Origin: Diphasiastrum complanatum
Lineage: Eukaryota > Streptophyta > Lycopodiopsida > Lycopodiales > Lycopodiaceae
Direction: 5' to 3'
Assembly: GCA_029204225.1 (NCBI GenBank)
Contig: CM055102.1
Coordinates: 30,603,632-30,667,631, forward strand
Length of the DNA stretch: 64,000 nt
Within the stretch, counting starts at the first letter, position 1. Each line of letters starts with the position of its first letter. This document shows, piece by piece, positions 33,257 through 42,965 of this stretch. The position numbers and the translations under genes were made by a program. Below the pieces are notes generated by a model. It had not been told where the DNA came from, did not search any database, and was given only the letters and a program-made list of their open reading frames with translations.

Positions 33257-33848
33257 CTGTTGCTGCACAAATTCCTCTTTAACAACCAATGCTGATCTGC
33301 ATTGCAAACATAATGTTCATGAAAATGTTAGTAGAAATTAGGACACTCATAGTATTCATAGCAATATATAATAAGCAAATCAACAGAAAGTTGAAATGAA
33401 TAAATAACAAAAATTAGTGATTATGAATGAATAAAAAATTTCAAGCAATATTCAATACCAAATAAGCTATAACTTACTTGAATGCACGGATTCGTCTTTT
33501 TCTATGACCTCCTCTAGATGATAGATCACATATATCCTTGTTTGCCAGTCTTTTTCTCTTGATTCTTCGGACCTTTCTGTTATCTTTAACAAGAGACAAA
33601 TATGAGATACACATGGATTGAAATGCATTTTTTATCTCATCATTACTAGTTGTATAATGATGCAAAAAAGATTTTAACCTTTGGATCTCCTTCTTGAGGA
33701 TCTCATTTTCATCCAAATAAGTTTTCAACTTTGTAGATTTTTCTTCGCACTCCTTTCATATTTTTCTTGATTCCTCTTCCAAATAATGTATTCTTTGCAT
33801 TGAATGTGCATTCCCATAGAGCATCAAATTCTCACAGTATCCCAAAAG
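33257..33848 (-). pseudogene. Spliced gene family i, copy 1 (two exons seen, minus)
   Basis: Exon 1 (33848 to 33478) encodes a coiled-coil-like segment. It has YCENLMLYGNAHSMQRIHYL, LDENEILKKEIQRLKSF, and the basic end DLSSRGGHRKRRIRAFK, followed by the donor AA|GTAAGT. Exon 2 (33296 to 33257, 40 bp) follows the acceptor TGCAATGCAG and encodes KSALVVKEEFVQQQ before the donor CAACAG|GTACG. Copy 2 at 36242-38517 has the same protein pattern and the same junction (RAFK|SALV), so the splice sites are real. Exon 1 has one stop. The frame at 33285-33001 (YPKIQEQKKKVQTNYLIAFP) may be a further exon. The left side of exon 1 is cut by copia E at about 33848. Its function is not recognised. Confidence 0.6.
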
Positions 33849-35553
33849 CAAGGTGTATGATGGCTCATGCGAAAGCACCAAAACAGTTCTGGGTAGAAGC
33901 AGTGGCTACATCAAATTATCTTTAGAATCGTATTCTGAAATCTCGAATACCGGATAAAACTCCTCATGAGATATGGTGGAAGTCGAAGCCAAATCTTGCA
34001 CATGTTCAGACATTTGGATGTGCAATGTATATGCACATACCAGATAATCTAAGAAAGAAACTTGATGAAAAGACAAAAAAAGGTTTTCTGGTAGGATTCA
34101 AGATACATTCGACATATTATTACGTTTATGTACCCAAAATTGGCAAGATAAAAGTTGTTCAAGATGTTAAATTTAATGAGATGAAATACATAGCAGACAG
34201 TGATCTAGTTGGCTATGAAATTCTCAAAAATTATTATGAGCTGCCAACGACAATAGAAGCAAAACAAGCAGAAGATGATAGAGAGTTACCAGATCCAAAG
34301 GGAGGTCAAGATCGAGTACCTGACATACTCGAATCGCCAGCTCAAATTCTAGCAGAAAAGCTCGAATCAGAATCGAACTCGAAAACTGCAGAATCAAACT
34401 CGAAAGTACTTGTGAGAAGATCAGATAGACAACAAAAACCACCAGAAAGGTATGGTCAGGATGTTTTTAGTATAGCCATCAAATTTTGTGGATTCTCTGA
34501 CGAATCACTTGACTAGTTTTCTACCATCAGGTATAGGTGCAAGTGTCCATACATTGTTCTTATACATGGATGACATTTTGTCGTCCATTGCCTGAATCCA
34601 GCGATCTTTCTTTGGTCCATCTACAGCTTCCTCGAATCTACAAGATTAAAACAGGTCCTGATGGAGAAAACATCAGATACAAGACAAGGTTAGTTGCTAA
34701 AGGATTTTCATAGAAGTATGCGATCTACTACCCTGATACTTTTTCACTGGTAGTCAAACATATATCAATTCGCTTGTTATTTGCGTATGAAATAACTCAT
34801 GATCAAAAAATCCATATTGTGGATGAGAAAACTGTTTTTCTGCACGCAGAATTGGAAGAAGACTTATTCATGCAACCACTTGGTTTTATAAGCCAAGAAT
34901 ATCCAGAATATAAATGTCACATGAATAAAAGCATTTATGGTCTCAAACAGGTAGCGAGACAATGGTATAGAAAGAAGGACGAAGTACTACGTTCCATAGG
35001 CTTCAAACCTCTATTTGCTGAATCAAATGTCTATATCAAGCATGTCCAAAATGAAATAGTCATTCTAGCTGTTTATGTTGATGACATGCTTATCATCTCA
35101 AGAAGAGATAAGTTAATTTCAGATGTCAAAAGAGACATTTTTGAAATATTTGAGATCGCTAACCTAGGAGAATCTAAAATCTATCTAGGCTTGCAGATCG
35201 TGAGAGACTTTGAAGGTGGTAATTTGTATCTTCACCAACAAAAGTACACTCAAAAGATCATTGAAGACTTCAACATGCTCGAATGCAAAGGTGTGCATAC
35301 TCCCATGATACTTGGCACAATACTGAGCAAGGTAGATTGTCCGCAGACTCTCGAGGAAGATGAACGAATGGCCAAAACATTCTATCGTAGGCTGATTGGA
35401 TCATTGTTATATGTTGCAGACAACACTTGACCTGATATAGCATTTGTAGTGTACAGGCTGAGCAATATAATCAGAACCCATGATCGTTACATTGGAAGTT
35501 GGCAAAGAGAGTACTACAATATCTCCAGGAAATGAAAGACTATGGACTGTCAT
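33849..35553 (+). pseudogene. Copia family E integrase C-terminus, RT, start of RNase H
   Basis: It begins MMAHAKAPKQFWVEAVATSN (integrase) and continues FGCAMYMHIPDNLRKKL. The linker ends SDRQQKPPERYG. RT begins near 34640 with IYKIKTGPDGENIRYKTRLV, one stop, then the open frame 34774-35430. That frame has DEKTVFLHAELEEDLFM, SIYGLKQVARQWYRK, and the intact catalytic motif VYVDDML, through LIGSLLYVADNT. Sequence similar to the copy at 41775-42010 continues to about 35553 and then stops. The 127 bases before RT are inverted. It is the same family as 40590-42426, and the two fragments overlap only in the RT/RNase H border. Confidence 0.9.
34514..34640 (-). other. Micro-inversion inside copia E polyprotein
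   Basis: Read on the minus strand, this segment encodes EEAVDGPKKDRWIQAMDDKM and then NVWTLAPIPDGRK. This is the copia block that normally lies immediately before KIKTGPDGE on the plus strand. It sits in exactly the right place but inverted. The ends share short inverted words (GACTAGTTTT and the ATCTACA edge). Confidence 0.85.
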
Positions 35554-36241
35554 TAGAGGAGTTTTGAATACCAAAAGGACTGTCTAAGAAATGCCACGTA
35601 AGAGAGAGAAAATTGTCAGATTTTAAAACTCCGACCGAGTTTTTGGTTTGCCCGCACAACTTCGATGACTTGACCTCACTAGTAACGTATGTAGTTAACT
35701 GAAAGTTGGGTAGCCGCAACGCGTGGGTCCATACTTCAAGATTCTATTTTCTACCATTAACTAACATAACTTCTCATGTAAATGCAAATCGTATTGCACA
35801 TCAAAGTTTTCTTTCCATCTACTCAAAGCATTCACATCCATGGAAAACAATCTTATCGATCTGAAAATCATGGCAAGAAACTTTGAATATTTTGGATCAC
35901 AATGAGCGCCAACGTGAATCTAAATTTTTGCAATTCTGAAAATACGAAGTGTGTTGGATCAAATGGAGCGGCAAGGTAATTTCAAACTTTTTCAATTCAA
36001 AAATTTGCAATTTCAACACACATCTATTGAAAAAATATTTTGCTTATTTTGCTCATAACTGCGAAGCATTGATTTTGCATATAAAGCAAGAAACATGGAG
36101 TGTGATGAATAAAAAAGAGCGCCAAGGTCATTTCAAACTTTTCCGATTGAATTTTTTTTTTTTTAGTTAAGATGAGTTTTAATAGCTTACAAGATATATA
36201 ACAAGTTGGTTTTCTACTAGATTAATCTATCTATTAGTAAA
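35554..36241. other. No gene; upstream region of family i copy 2
   Basis: No coding support. The phrase GGAGCGGCAAGGTAATTTCAAACT near 35970 recurs as AGAGCGCCAAGGTCATTTCAAACT near 36116. It may contain the promoter of the gene that starts at 36242. Confidence 0.35.
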
Positions 36242-38517
36242 ATGTCTAAATATCATCTCCATATTGATCTTCCCACACAATATGCTCCATTGTCGAGAAA
36301 AAATATGAAAGGATCCACCTTACCAACTCACCAAAGGACAGAAGACATGAAACATTGTATCCAATCGATCCAAGTTCAATGCAACATCCAAATTTTAGAT
36401 CGGTCACACAACTCAATACTGTTTTTGTGTGAAGGACACAATGGTCTATTGGGTTATTGTGAAAGATTGAAAAGTTACGGCATTAGTAATTCAATGAAAA
36501 AAATCCATTGTTTGGAAAATAAGTTGAATGGTTTGCTTACTGACTACCGAGAAAAAGAAACTATTTTTTTGCAAACAAAAGAAGAGAATGAAATCTTGAA
36601 GATAGATAATTCTCGTTTGCAAGATATTATATCAAACCTTAACCAAGAAACTGACAATATGAAACTAATTGTACAAACATTGCGTAAAAGAGTTATTTTA
36701 AGCGAAAATACTGAACAATAAGCGAAAAAGAGTTATTTTAAAAAGTATTGACGAGCTTTCAACAAGTGGGGGTCAACGAAAAAAAAGAATATATGCTTTC
36801 AAGTAAGATTATGTTTTAAACTATTCATGTGTTTTGTTTCATCTAGCACTCAATGGTTGTGAATTATTTTTTTTCTAAATCTTATTTTTCTTTTGCAGAT
36901 CAGCTTTAGTCACCAATGAAAATCTAAAAGACAAGGACATGATTGGAAAGTCTTTGAGTGCAGTACTTACAGCCAAGTCAACAACGAGTCTACTTGGAAA
37001 TCAACGATATTCTCGAATCAAGTCCAAGATTGCAGAGGCCCTTATGGGCAAAGACGACAAGATCATTGACCAAAAATTTATACAAGGAGCATGTGATTAT
37101 TCTGGTATTAGCAGGGATGCATATGACACAATGTTTAAAATTATCAAAGAGGCATTTGGACAAGTACATATAAGAAAATTTCCTATTCCCCGGCCCTTTC
37201 AATTCAAATTAGAGAGGGATGTGTTAAACAGGGGTTTGCAAAACATCATTGGTATTCCTTACCTTATAAATGAAATTTATAACTCAAAACATGGCACTTT
37301 GTCATATGATTCTACCAACAATATGTTTGTAGATCTTAATCATTTACTGAGATTTATTGTAAAGTTTTATGGAATCACAAATGAAAGTGTTGAAAAATTG
37401 AGATTAGTTCTCAAGTTAGATGAATCAGAAGTAATAAAGGGACAAAAGCTGGAAAAGGTTAGTGTTAAGAATGGAGCATTAAGCAATACGATAAACTCAG
37501 AGAGTCTTGATTTCAGTGTGCAGTCCAAAAATAATATTTGGTGGTTGGCAGCTTTCCAGGTTTAAATCTATTATATTGAGTACTAGCAACTAATTCATTT
37601 CAAGAATTAATGGTTTTGTGTTTTAAGCTAATATTGTTTTGTTATTATTGTTCTAAGTTCAATTCTCCTAAAATAGTTCATGATTTTGTGTTTCAAACAG
37701 GTTTTAAAAGAAGATCATGACATTCTATTTTGGATTTTTAATAAAACAGAATATCCAGAGATAATTAAGAATCATATGAGCAACACACCACTCAAAGTTC
37801 CTGGAATAGCTGATTTTAAGGTGGAATGGCATTTGGCTGGAGACCTGAAGTCGTTGAAGTGCATGTTCAACGTCTCACATGGAGCAAATTCAAAACATCC
37901 ATGTCTCTATTGCATGAAAACTACACATGACATGTCGAGGAGCACAAGAGTTTCAAGGGATATAGAAGATCCGACTTGGAAACCAGTATTACCGATTCCG
38001 CTTAAAAATGTTCACATTTGTACACTACATGGAGAGGTTAGAATTATCGAAAAATTGATATACCTTCATATTTGGTTTGCTTGGAATACTAAGCCAGAGT
38101 CATTAGCCAAAAAGGCAATAGCTCGATGGGAAGAAGTTTTATCAAAAGTGGGACTTCATAAAGGACACGTTAAAATAAAAAGGACGAGAAGCTTTCAGGG
38201 AAAACGGAAACATCCCATGCAAACCAAGTATAGGAGGATCCAAAGCTCATCGTTTCTTATCAAATCATTCCAGAAAACCAACTAAAATCTAGTACTCAAT
38301 TTGGATAGATGTACTCAATGCCACAAAGGATTTTGAAGAAAAAGGAACAATGAGGACTAAAAAAGTTGAAGTCTGGACAAAGCTTGACAACATGGTCAAA
38401 TTGCTCAGAAAAGATAAACTATCTGATACTGATGTCCTACTAATTGAGAAATCAACAATTGAGTTTGTGGATGCAGTTAAAGACGCATGGGGTGAAGATC
38501 ATATTATGCATTACATG
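36242..38517 (+). pseudogene. Spliced gene family i, copy 2 (CxxC protein of transposase-like layout)
   Basis: Three exons can be drawn: 36242-36802, 36899-37559 and 37701-38517. Donors are AA|GTAAG, CAG|GTTTAA and ATG|GTAAAT. Acceptors are TTTTGCAG and TTTCAAACAG. Exon 1 starts at ATG 36242 and has a coiled-coil segment (TKEENEILKIDNSRLQD). A local duplication of about 44 bases near 36680-36755 shifts its frame before RKKRIYAFK. Exon 2 opens KSALVTNEN, as in copy 1, and runs without stops. Exon 3 contains KVEWHLAGDLKSLKCMFNV, SKHPCLYC (CxxC), HICTLHGEVRIIEKL, then after a frameshift near 38200 GGSKAHRFLSNH and a stop, and ends WGEDHIMHYM. This succession recalls large families related to transposases in which a zinc CxxC follows a GxxxxxxYPCxxC pattern. 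The resemblance is from memory and the function is not established. Confidence 0.6.
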
Positions 38518-38619
38518 GTAAATCTCTTTTCAATGTAACTAACTCTTCGATTTACAATCTCATTGCACATATGCTAAATTTAAAATGATTAATATGACCA
38601 CACGTTTAAAATCACTCAC

Positions 38620-38976
38620 GATTTTCGTGAATCGTCGGTTGTGGCTTTGCTTTGAAGATGGTTGGGCAAGTACTAGGTCATGGAAATGGATGAATTGTAG
38701 ATTATCCATTATCAACATAGACTGATTCAGACTATCATAATACTCTTTATACAACACGGGAATATAGGATTTATGTTCTGAACCAAACCTCCCAATATCA
38801 AAAGACATATTGAAATACGTCTTATGGTTACCTACATAGTTACCAACACCAGATTCAACAAGGAAGGCGTGCAATGCAGAATCAAAAGTTTTAGAGGATG
38901 AGGCGGCCATCTCGAAAGTATGACCAGTATGGCCGAGTGTCACTACGACGCGGGGTAGCAGGGAGTCAGAAGACAA
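38620..38976 (-). CDS. Unrecognised first exon (minus), divergent from H3-like gene
   Basis: ATG at 38976 opens a frame of 119 codons up to a good donor ATC|GTGAGT at 38620-38619. It begins MSSDSLLPRVVVTLGHTGH, with a second Met before AASSSKTFDSALHAFL. YVGNHKTYFNMSFDIGRFG and LIMDNLQFIHFHDLVLAQ follow. No family is recognised and no next exon was identified; its left neighbour is family i copy 2 on the other strand. A TATA box on the minus strand at 39322-39316 would give a leader of about 310 bases. It lies head to head with the H3-like pseudogene, the two start regions being about 0.5 kb apart. The frame is intact, but whether it is expressed is unknown. Confidence 0.4.
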
Positions 38977-38992
38977 TCAGGACTCCCTCTCG

Positions 38993-39045
38993 TGATGGCG
39001 ATATTGGCGAATGACCTGATATCAGAATGACGCGAGAGATCTTAG
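38993..39045. repeat. Inverted repeat of the ATCGCCATCATGCGAG family
   Basis: CTCTCGTGATGGCGATAT and GATATCAGAATGACGCGAGAG face each other across about ten bases. The same sequence recurs four times at 39866-40030 in alternating orientation. Confidence 0.7.
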
Positions 39046-39315
39046 ATCGTCTAGAATCTGGTGCCGTTGCGAAGCTCTCGTCGAGCTCTTTCCAAAAAAA
39101 AAACAAAAATTTGAAAACCCTAATATCGAATTTGCGCGTGCCCTTAGGGTTTGACTGGGTTCAAGTCATTGGAGGTAATGGGTAGAAAAGAAGATTGTGA
39201 TAGGTCTTCCAAGTTCCTTAAGTGACATCAAACATGTTTGTGAGTACTGTTCACACACAGAGAGATACAGGGAGAGAAAATCCAAAACTAAATGTTTTAA
39301 CTGATCAAACAACAT

Positions 39316-39322
39316 TTATATA
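39316..39322 (-). promoter_or_regulatory. TATA box candidate (minus)
   Basis: The minus strand reads GCTATATAAATG here. It lies on the minus-gene side of the ACGTG array and upstream of the exon starting at 38976. Confidence 0.45.
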
Positions 39323-39394
39323 GCTAAAACCAAGAAGATCCAAGCCGTACACTGTCAATCCAACAACAGATCAGATATATGGCGCATAGTACAA

Positions 39395-39770
39395 CCGTCC
39401 ACATGTGCGAGACCACACGTGCTACAATACGCGTCAATCTGCCATTCGCCCACGTGCCCACACGCGCGAGATCACACGTGCGAGAACACACGTCACCAAA
39501 CCATTCGACCACGTGGCCACACATGCAAGTTTCACACGTACGGATACAGAGGTGTAGGTCCCACACGTCAGGTACTGATTGGGCCACGTGACCACACATG
39601 CAAGCCTATACGTGCAAGAGCACATGTCACTGATCCATTTGGCCATGTGTCCCCATGTGGGATCCCACACGTGTTCATCTAGACGTACAGTTTCACACGT
39701 GCGTATACAGATGTGTGGTTCCACATGTCAACTATTGACTGGGCGACGTGTCACTGGTTCACACATGCCA
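39395..39770. repeat. Tandem ACGTG-rich array between two divergent genes
   Basis: The unit CCATTCGACCACGTGGCCACAC and its relatives start near 39437, 39495, 39569, 39632 and 39740, with CACACGTG, CACACGTC and CACATGTC words between. Most ACGT cores are CACGTG or ACACGTG, the binding core of plant bZIP and bHLH factors. Overlapping long ORFs on both strands here are products of the repeat. Confidence 0.75.
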
Positions 39771-39783
39771 ATTTTTATCCCCT

Positions 39784-39790
39784 ATATAAG
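39784..39790 (+). promoter_or_regulatory. TATA box of the H3-like gene
   Basis: CCTATATAAGTCC lies just after the ACGTG array and about 300 bases before the H3-like coding region, leaving a leader that contains the alternating inverted repeats. Confidence 0.5.
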
Positions 39791-39865
39791 TCCATTTTGG
39801 GGGATTGTACAGGTTTTCACACAATTCGCTGTCACATTTGATTGCAGCCATACAAAATGCATTCG

Positions 39866-40030
39866 TGATATCGCCATCACGCGAGTGACCTCCTCCCCAT
39901 GCCTGTTCCTTAACCCTCTCGCATCATAGCGATATCAGCTTTACTTTCCCAGTATCGCCATCATGCGAGCCCCTGCCTCTCCCCACCTGACTCTGCCACT
40001 CTCTCGTGTCATAGCGATATCACCGTTAGA
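39866..40030. repeat. Four alternating copies of ATCGCCATCATGCGAG
   Basis: Forward copies are near 39870 (ATCGCCATCACGCGAG) and 39953 (ATCGCCATCATGCGAG). Reverse copies are near 39918 (CTCGCATCATAGCGAT) and 40005 (CTCGTGTCATAGCGAT). Each is joined to a CT-rich spacer. Adjacent copies can pair as hairpins. Confidence 0.75.
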
Positions 40031-40089
40031 GTTCTCAGTGTCTCTTCTGCTGTGTCTCTGTCCTCGCGTAGTATAGATATTCGGCCTCA

Positions 40090-40503
40090 ACGGCTCAGAC
40101 AAAGAAAACCGCTAGGCTTACTAATTTTGTTCAACCATCCCGTCCCCAGACATTTGAACCCGTACGTCCGCAAGGATGCGGTAGACCTCGCCGTCCATGA
40201 TTGACGGACATCAGAGCCTTGTAGAGGAGCACCAAACTTCTGATCCCCAAAGCAACCTTCTACCGGGCTGTGAGGGAGGTTACACGAGACACGACCACCC
40301 ATCTACCCTATGTAGTGAGGTGGAATATCACTACATTGGAGGCCCTCCATACTGCATACGAGGACTTCTAGACAAAATTGTTTGAGGATTCGATGTTGTG
40401 CTCCATTCATGGCAAGAGGGTGACACTGATGCCCAAGGACATGCTTCTTGTCATGAGGCTTCGAAACACCTATGACAACATTTTTAAGTTTGGATTCACA
40501 TAG
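40090..40503 (+). pseudogene. Histone H3-family pseudogene, CENH3-like
   Basis: One frame of 137 codons follows histone H3 from end to end. The presumed start codon reads ACG at 40090, then AQTKKTAR (H3: ARTKQTAR). A diverged tail of about 25 residues leads to GRPRRP, where a TGA follows. The fold domain has STKLLIPKATF (H3 STELLIRKLPF), VREV, then a first loop about four residues longer than in H3. That loop ends in RW, followed by LEALHTAYEDF, a stop, [18 protein letters not shown] and PKDM, with an atypical C-terminus. The tail divergence, the longer loop with Trp and the DSMLC word are traits of the centromeric variant CENH3. Three in-frame stops and the lost ATG make it a pseudogene. It has no introns, so it may be a retrocopy. 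Confidence 0.78.
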
Positions 40504-40589
40504 AGGCAAGTTCCTCTTGAAAGGGGGCCTGTCCCACCCCGCAAAAAGAGAAAGCAAGCACAGCCCATTGTGGAAGCTCGTGGCTTTCT

Positions 40590-41387
40590 TGTTGAAGCTC
40601 AAAAGATTCGCGAACAGAATCTTGTCGTGACATTTTTCTGTTTCTTGTCCAAGCCTCAGATGTCGTGAAATTGTCGCGAACAATTCGCGAAAGAACAGTT
40701 CGCGAAAAATTCTAGCTTCCTTCAAGCTCAAGAATTGTCATTGGTCGCGAATGATTCGCGAATGACGAAAATGTCGCGAAGAGACAAGTGTCACGAACAA
40801 TTCGCGAAACACGAAATTGAAACGAAGAGACAAGCTGTCACGAAATATTCGCGAACAGAATTTATTCGACTATGAGAAACCAGAACGTTGTTAAATGTCA
40901 ACCGTCAAAACGATTGGATTCTGTTATAGAAGGAAAAAGGCCAAAGGACTTATCCTGTAACAATATAAATACATGTGCACTTATAGTAATAACATACTCT
41001 CAAGCTCAGACTTAGACTCAGACTGACTTATTTACTTATGCACTTGCACACTTACGTACACTTCGTAAAAGCGATACCACAAGGCAGCAAGAAAAATATA
41101 TATTGATTCAGACTCAAAATTATAAAAATTTGTTTTTTGAGCAAAGTTTCAGTCGTTTATTTGATTATCTAATTGTCTATCACATTCGCGCATATATTTT
41201 CAATTTCTGCACCCATATTTCTGCACGCATAATTTAATCATAATAGAACTGCTCTTTTAGTACATAGATCAGATTCAGGCATGATTAAAAAACGCTAATA
41301 TTGGTATGATTTATTCAACCTCTAATCGCGTTCTCTAAGGAAGAATTCGTAAAACCTTTTTAATAGTTTTGCAAAACCTTTCCTACA
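40590..41387 (+). mobile_element. Copia family E 5' LTR
   Basis: It starts at about TGTTGAAGCTC and ends CCTACA, one base before the primer site. Its first 280 bases carry about eight copies of TTCGCGAA or TCGCGAA. TATAAATA at 40964-40971 is the likely promoter. The left edge is chosen by the TG rule and is not confirmed by a second LTR. Confidence 0.7.
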
Positions 41388-41388
41388 G

Positions 41389-41400
41389 TGGTATCAGAGC
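41389..41400 (+). other. Copia E primer-binding site
   Basis: TGGTATCAGAGC, one base after the LTR end, is the tRNA-iMet primer site. Confidence 0.9.
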
Positions 41401-41469
41401 AAATATAGTGATATACAGTGAGATCAAATAGCCTTATATCCATCAAGAGCCAAATTGAAAGATTGGAAG

Positions 41470-42426
41470 ATGTCTTCGATCAGCAGCATTTAGTCTAAGA
41501 TCAGTACGATCTTGGATCCAGAAGGTTTGAACTATTTAGTCTGAAAGTCAAAAACTTCACTCGTACTAAAGGGTGAAGGTCTATGGCAATGGGTAGAACC
41601 ATCAGAAGATAAGCCAATTGCTCCTGGCAAGGAACTTCGTGAATGGATGGAGAAAAATGACAAAGCTATAGCAATTATCACGTCTTCAGTGCATGACTAC
41701 ATAATGCTAGATCTTTTATCGACTTCAAATGCGAAAGAATTGTGGGAAGAATTACGAACCAAGAATGAGACTCGATCTTGAAATCAAGTCATGTTCTTGG
41801 AAAACCAATTGACTTACCTACAGAAGTGAAGCGAATGGCCAAGACACCCTATCGCAGGCTGATTGGATCATCATTATATCTTGCAGACAACACCAAACTT
41901 GATATAGCATTCGTAGTATACAGGCTGAGCCAACCCAGGATCGTTACATTGGAAGTTAGCAAAGAGAGTAGTGCAATATCTCCAGGAAACGAAAGACTAT
42001 GGACTGTGTTATTCGAAGGAAGCTGAATTTCACATCGAATCTTACAGTGATGCAAGCTGGGCATCCATGAAGGATGATAACAAAAGCATTTCAGGAGGTT
42101 GTACACTAGCATTTGGCGCAACCATACTCTGGATAAGCAAGAAGCAAACAACAGTAGCTCAATCTTCTTGTGAGGCCGAATATGTAGCAGTAGCTAAGAT
42201 GGCAAATGGGCTAATTTGGATCAAATAGATGTTAGAAGGATTTGATAAATCTATTTCTGAACCTTATGTCTTGTTAATGGATAACACTTTTGCAATCTAT
42301 CTTATGAAAGATCCAGTATTTCACTCGAAAACGAAACACATAGCTATCAAGTATCATGTTATTCGGGACTTAGTCGAGAAGAAGAAACTGAAGACAGTCT
42401 TCATACCTACGAAGGAAGCTTTTTAA
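41470..42426 (+). pseudogene. Copia family E gag N-terminus joined to RNase H (large internal deletion)
   Basis: Gag starts MSSISSI at 41470. Stops include a TGA at 41542-41544 in place of the Trp of NYLVWK. It continues LKGEGLWQWVEPSEDKPIAP and then IAIITSSVHDYIM. Near 41770 it switches to the border of RT and RNase H (AKTPYRRLIGSSLYLADNT). RNase H follows with SYSDASWASMKDDNKSISGG, TVAQSSCEAEYVAVAKM (a TAG stop follows), and KHIAIKYHVIRDLVEKKKL, stopping at 42426. All of protease, integrase and RT is missing. No polypurine tract or 3' LTR follows. Confidence 0.9.
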
Positions 42427-42429
42427 AAT

Positions 42430-42800
42430 ACCAAAGTACCACAGATAAAATAATCAGTGGAGCAAAAACTACGCGGCAAGTCTCAAAGTAAAAAATAGTA
42501 AAAAAACAATAGTTTTGAAAACACCTTAAATACTACAAGTACCAAAAGTTTCAAAATATCCAAAAGCACCAAACAACAAAATGCTAGTAGATCGAAAAGT
42601 ACCAAAATGTTGTAAACAACAAATTGAAGAAATGTTTAAAATCTACCAAAACTATCAAAAGCATCAAAGAGCAACAAACAACAGTACCTTTGCGCACCAG
42701 AAGTACCAAATGTTCAATGAAGACCAAACAGCGAAAAAAAAAGTTATTTGAAAAGGACACAAAAATAGAAATGGTCGAAGATAGCTAACATTAAAAGCAT
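42430..42800. repeat. Degenerate AGTACCAAA repeat cluster
   Basis: ACCAAAGTACCA, AAGTACCAAAA, AGCACCAAA and AGCATCAAA words recur about every 15 to 30 bases. It is the reverse-complement type of the cluster at 2915-3170. Confidence 0.55.
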
Positions 42801-42965
42801 CGTGTAAATTATTGCAAGATGCATGTTTTCATTTAAGACACCTTAAAAAAAAAAATGTCACATGTATTTATTTATTTGTTCATTTAAATATTTAGAAAAA
42901 AAACTTTAGTCCCTATAGAAATGTCAAACTTTTGAGTGTCATCTTGTTGAGTGAATTTAAACTGC

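Noticed and set aside
39324-39929. Overlapping ORFs on both strands
   Set aside because: They come from the ACGTG repeat units, which lack stops in several frames. Composition is periodic and no motif is seen.
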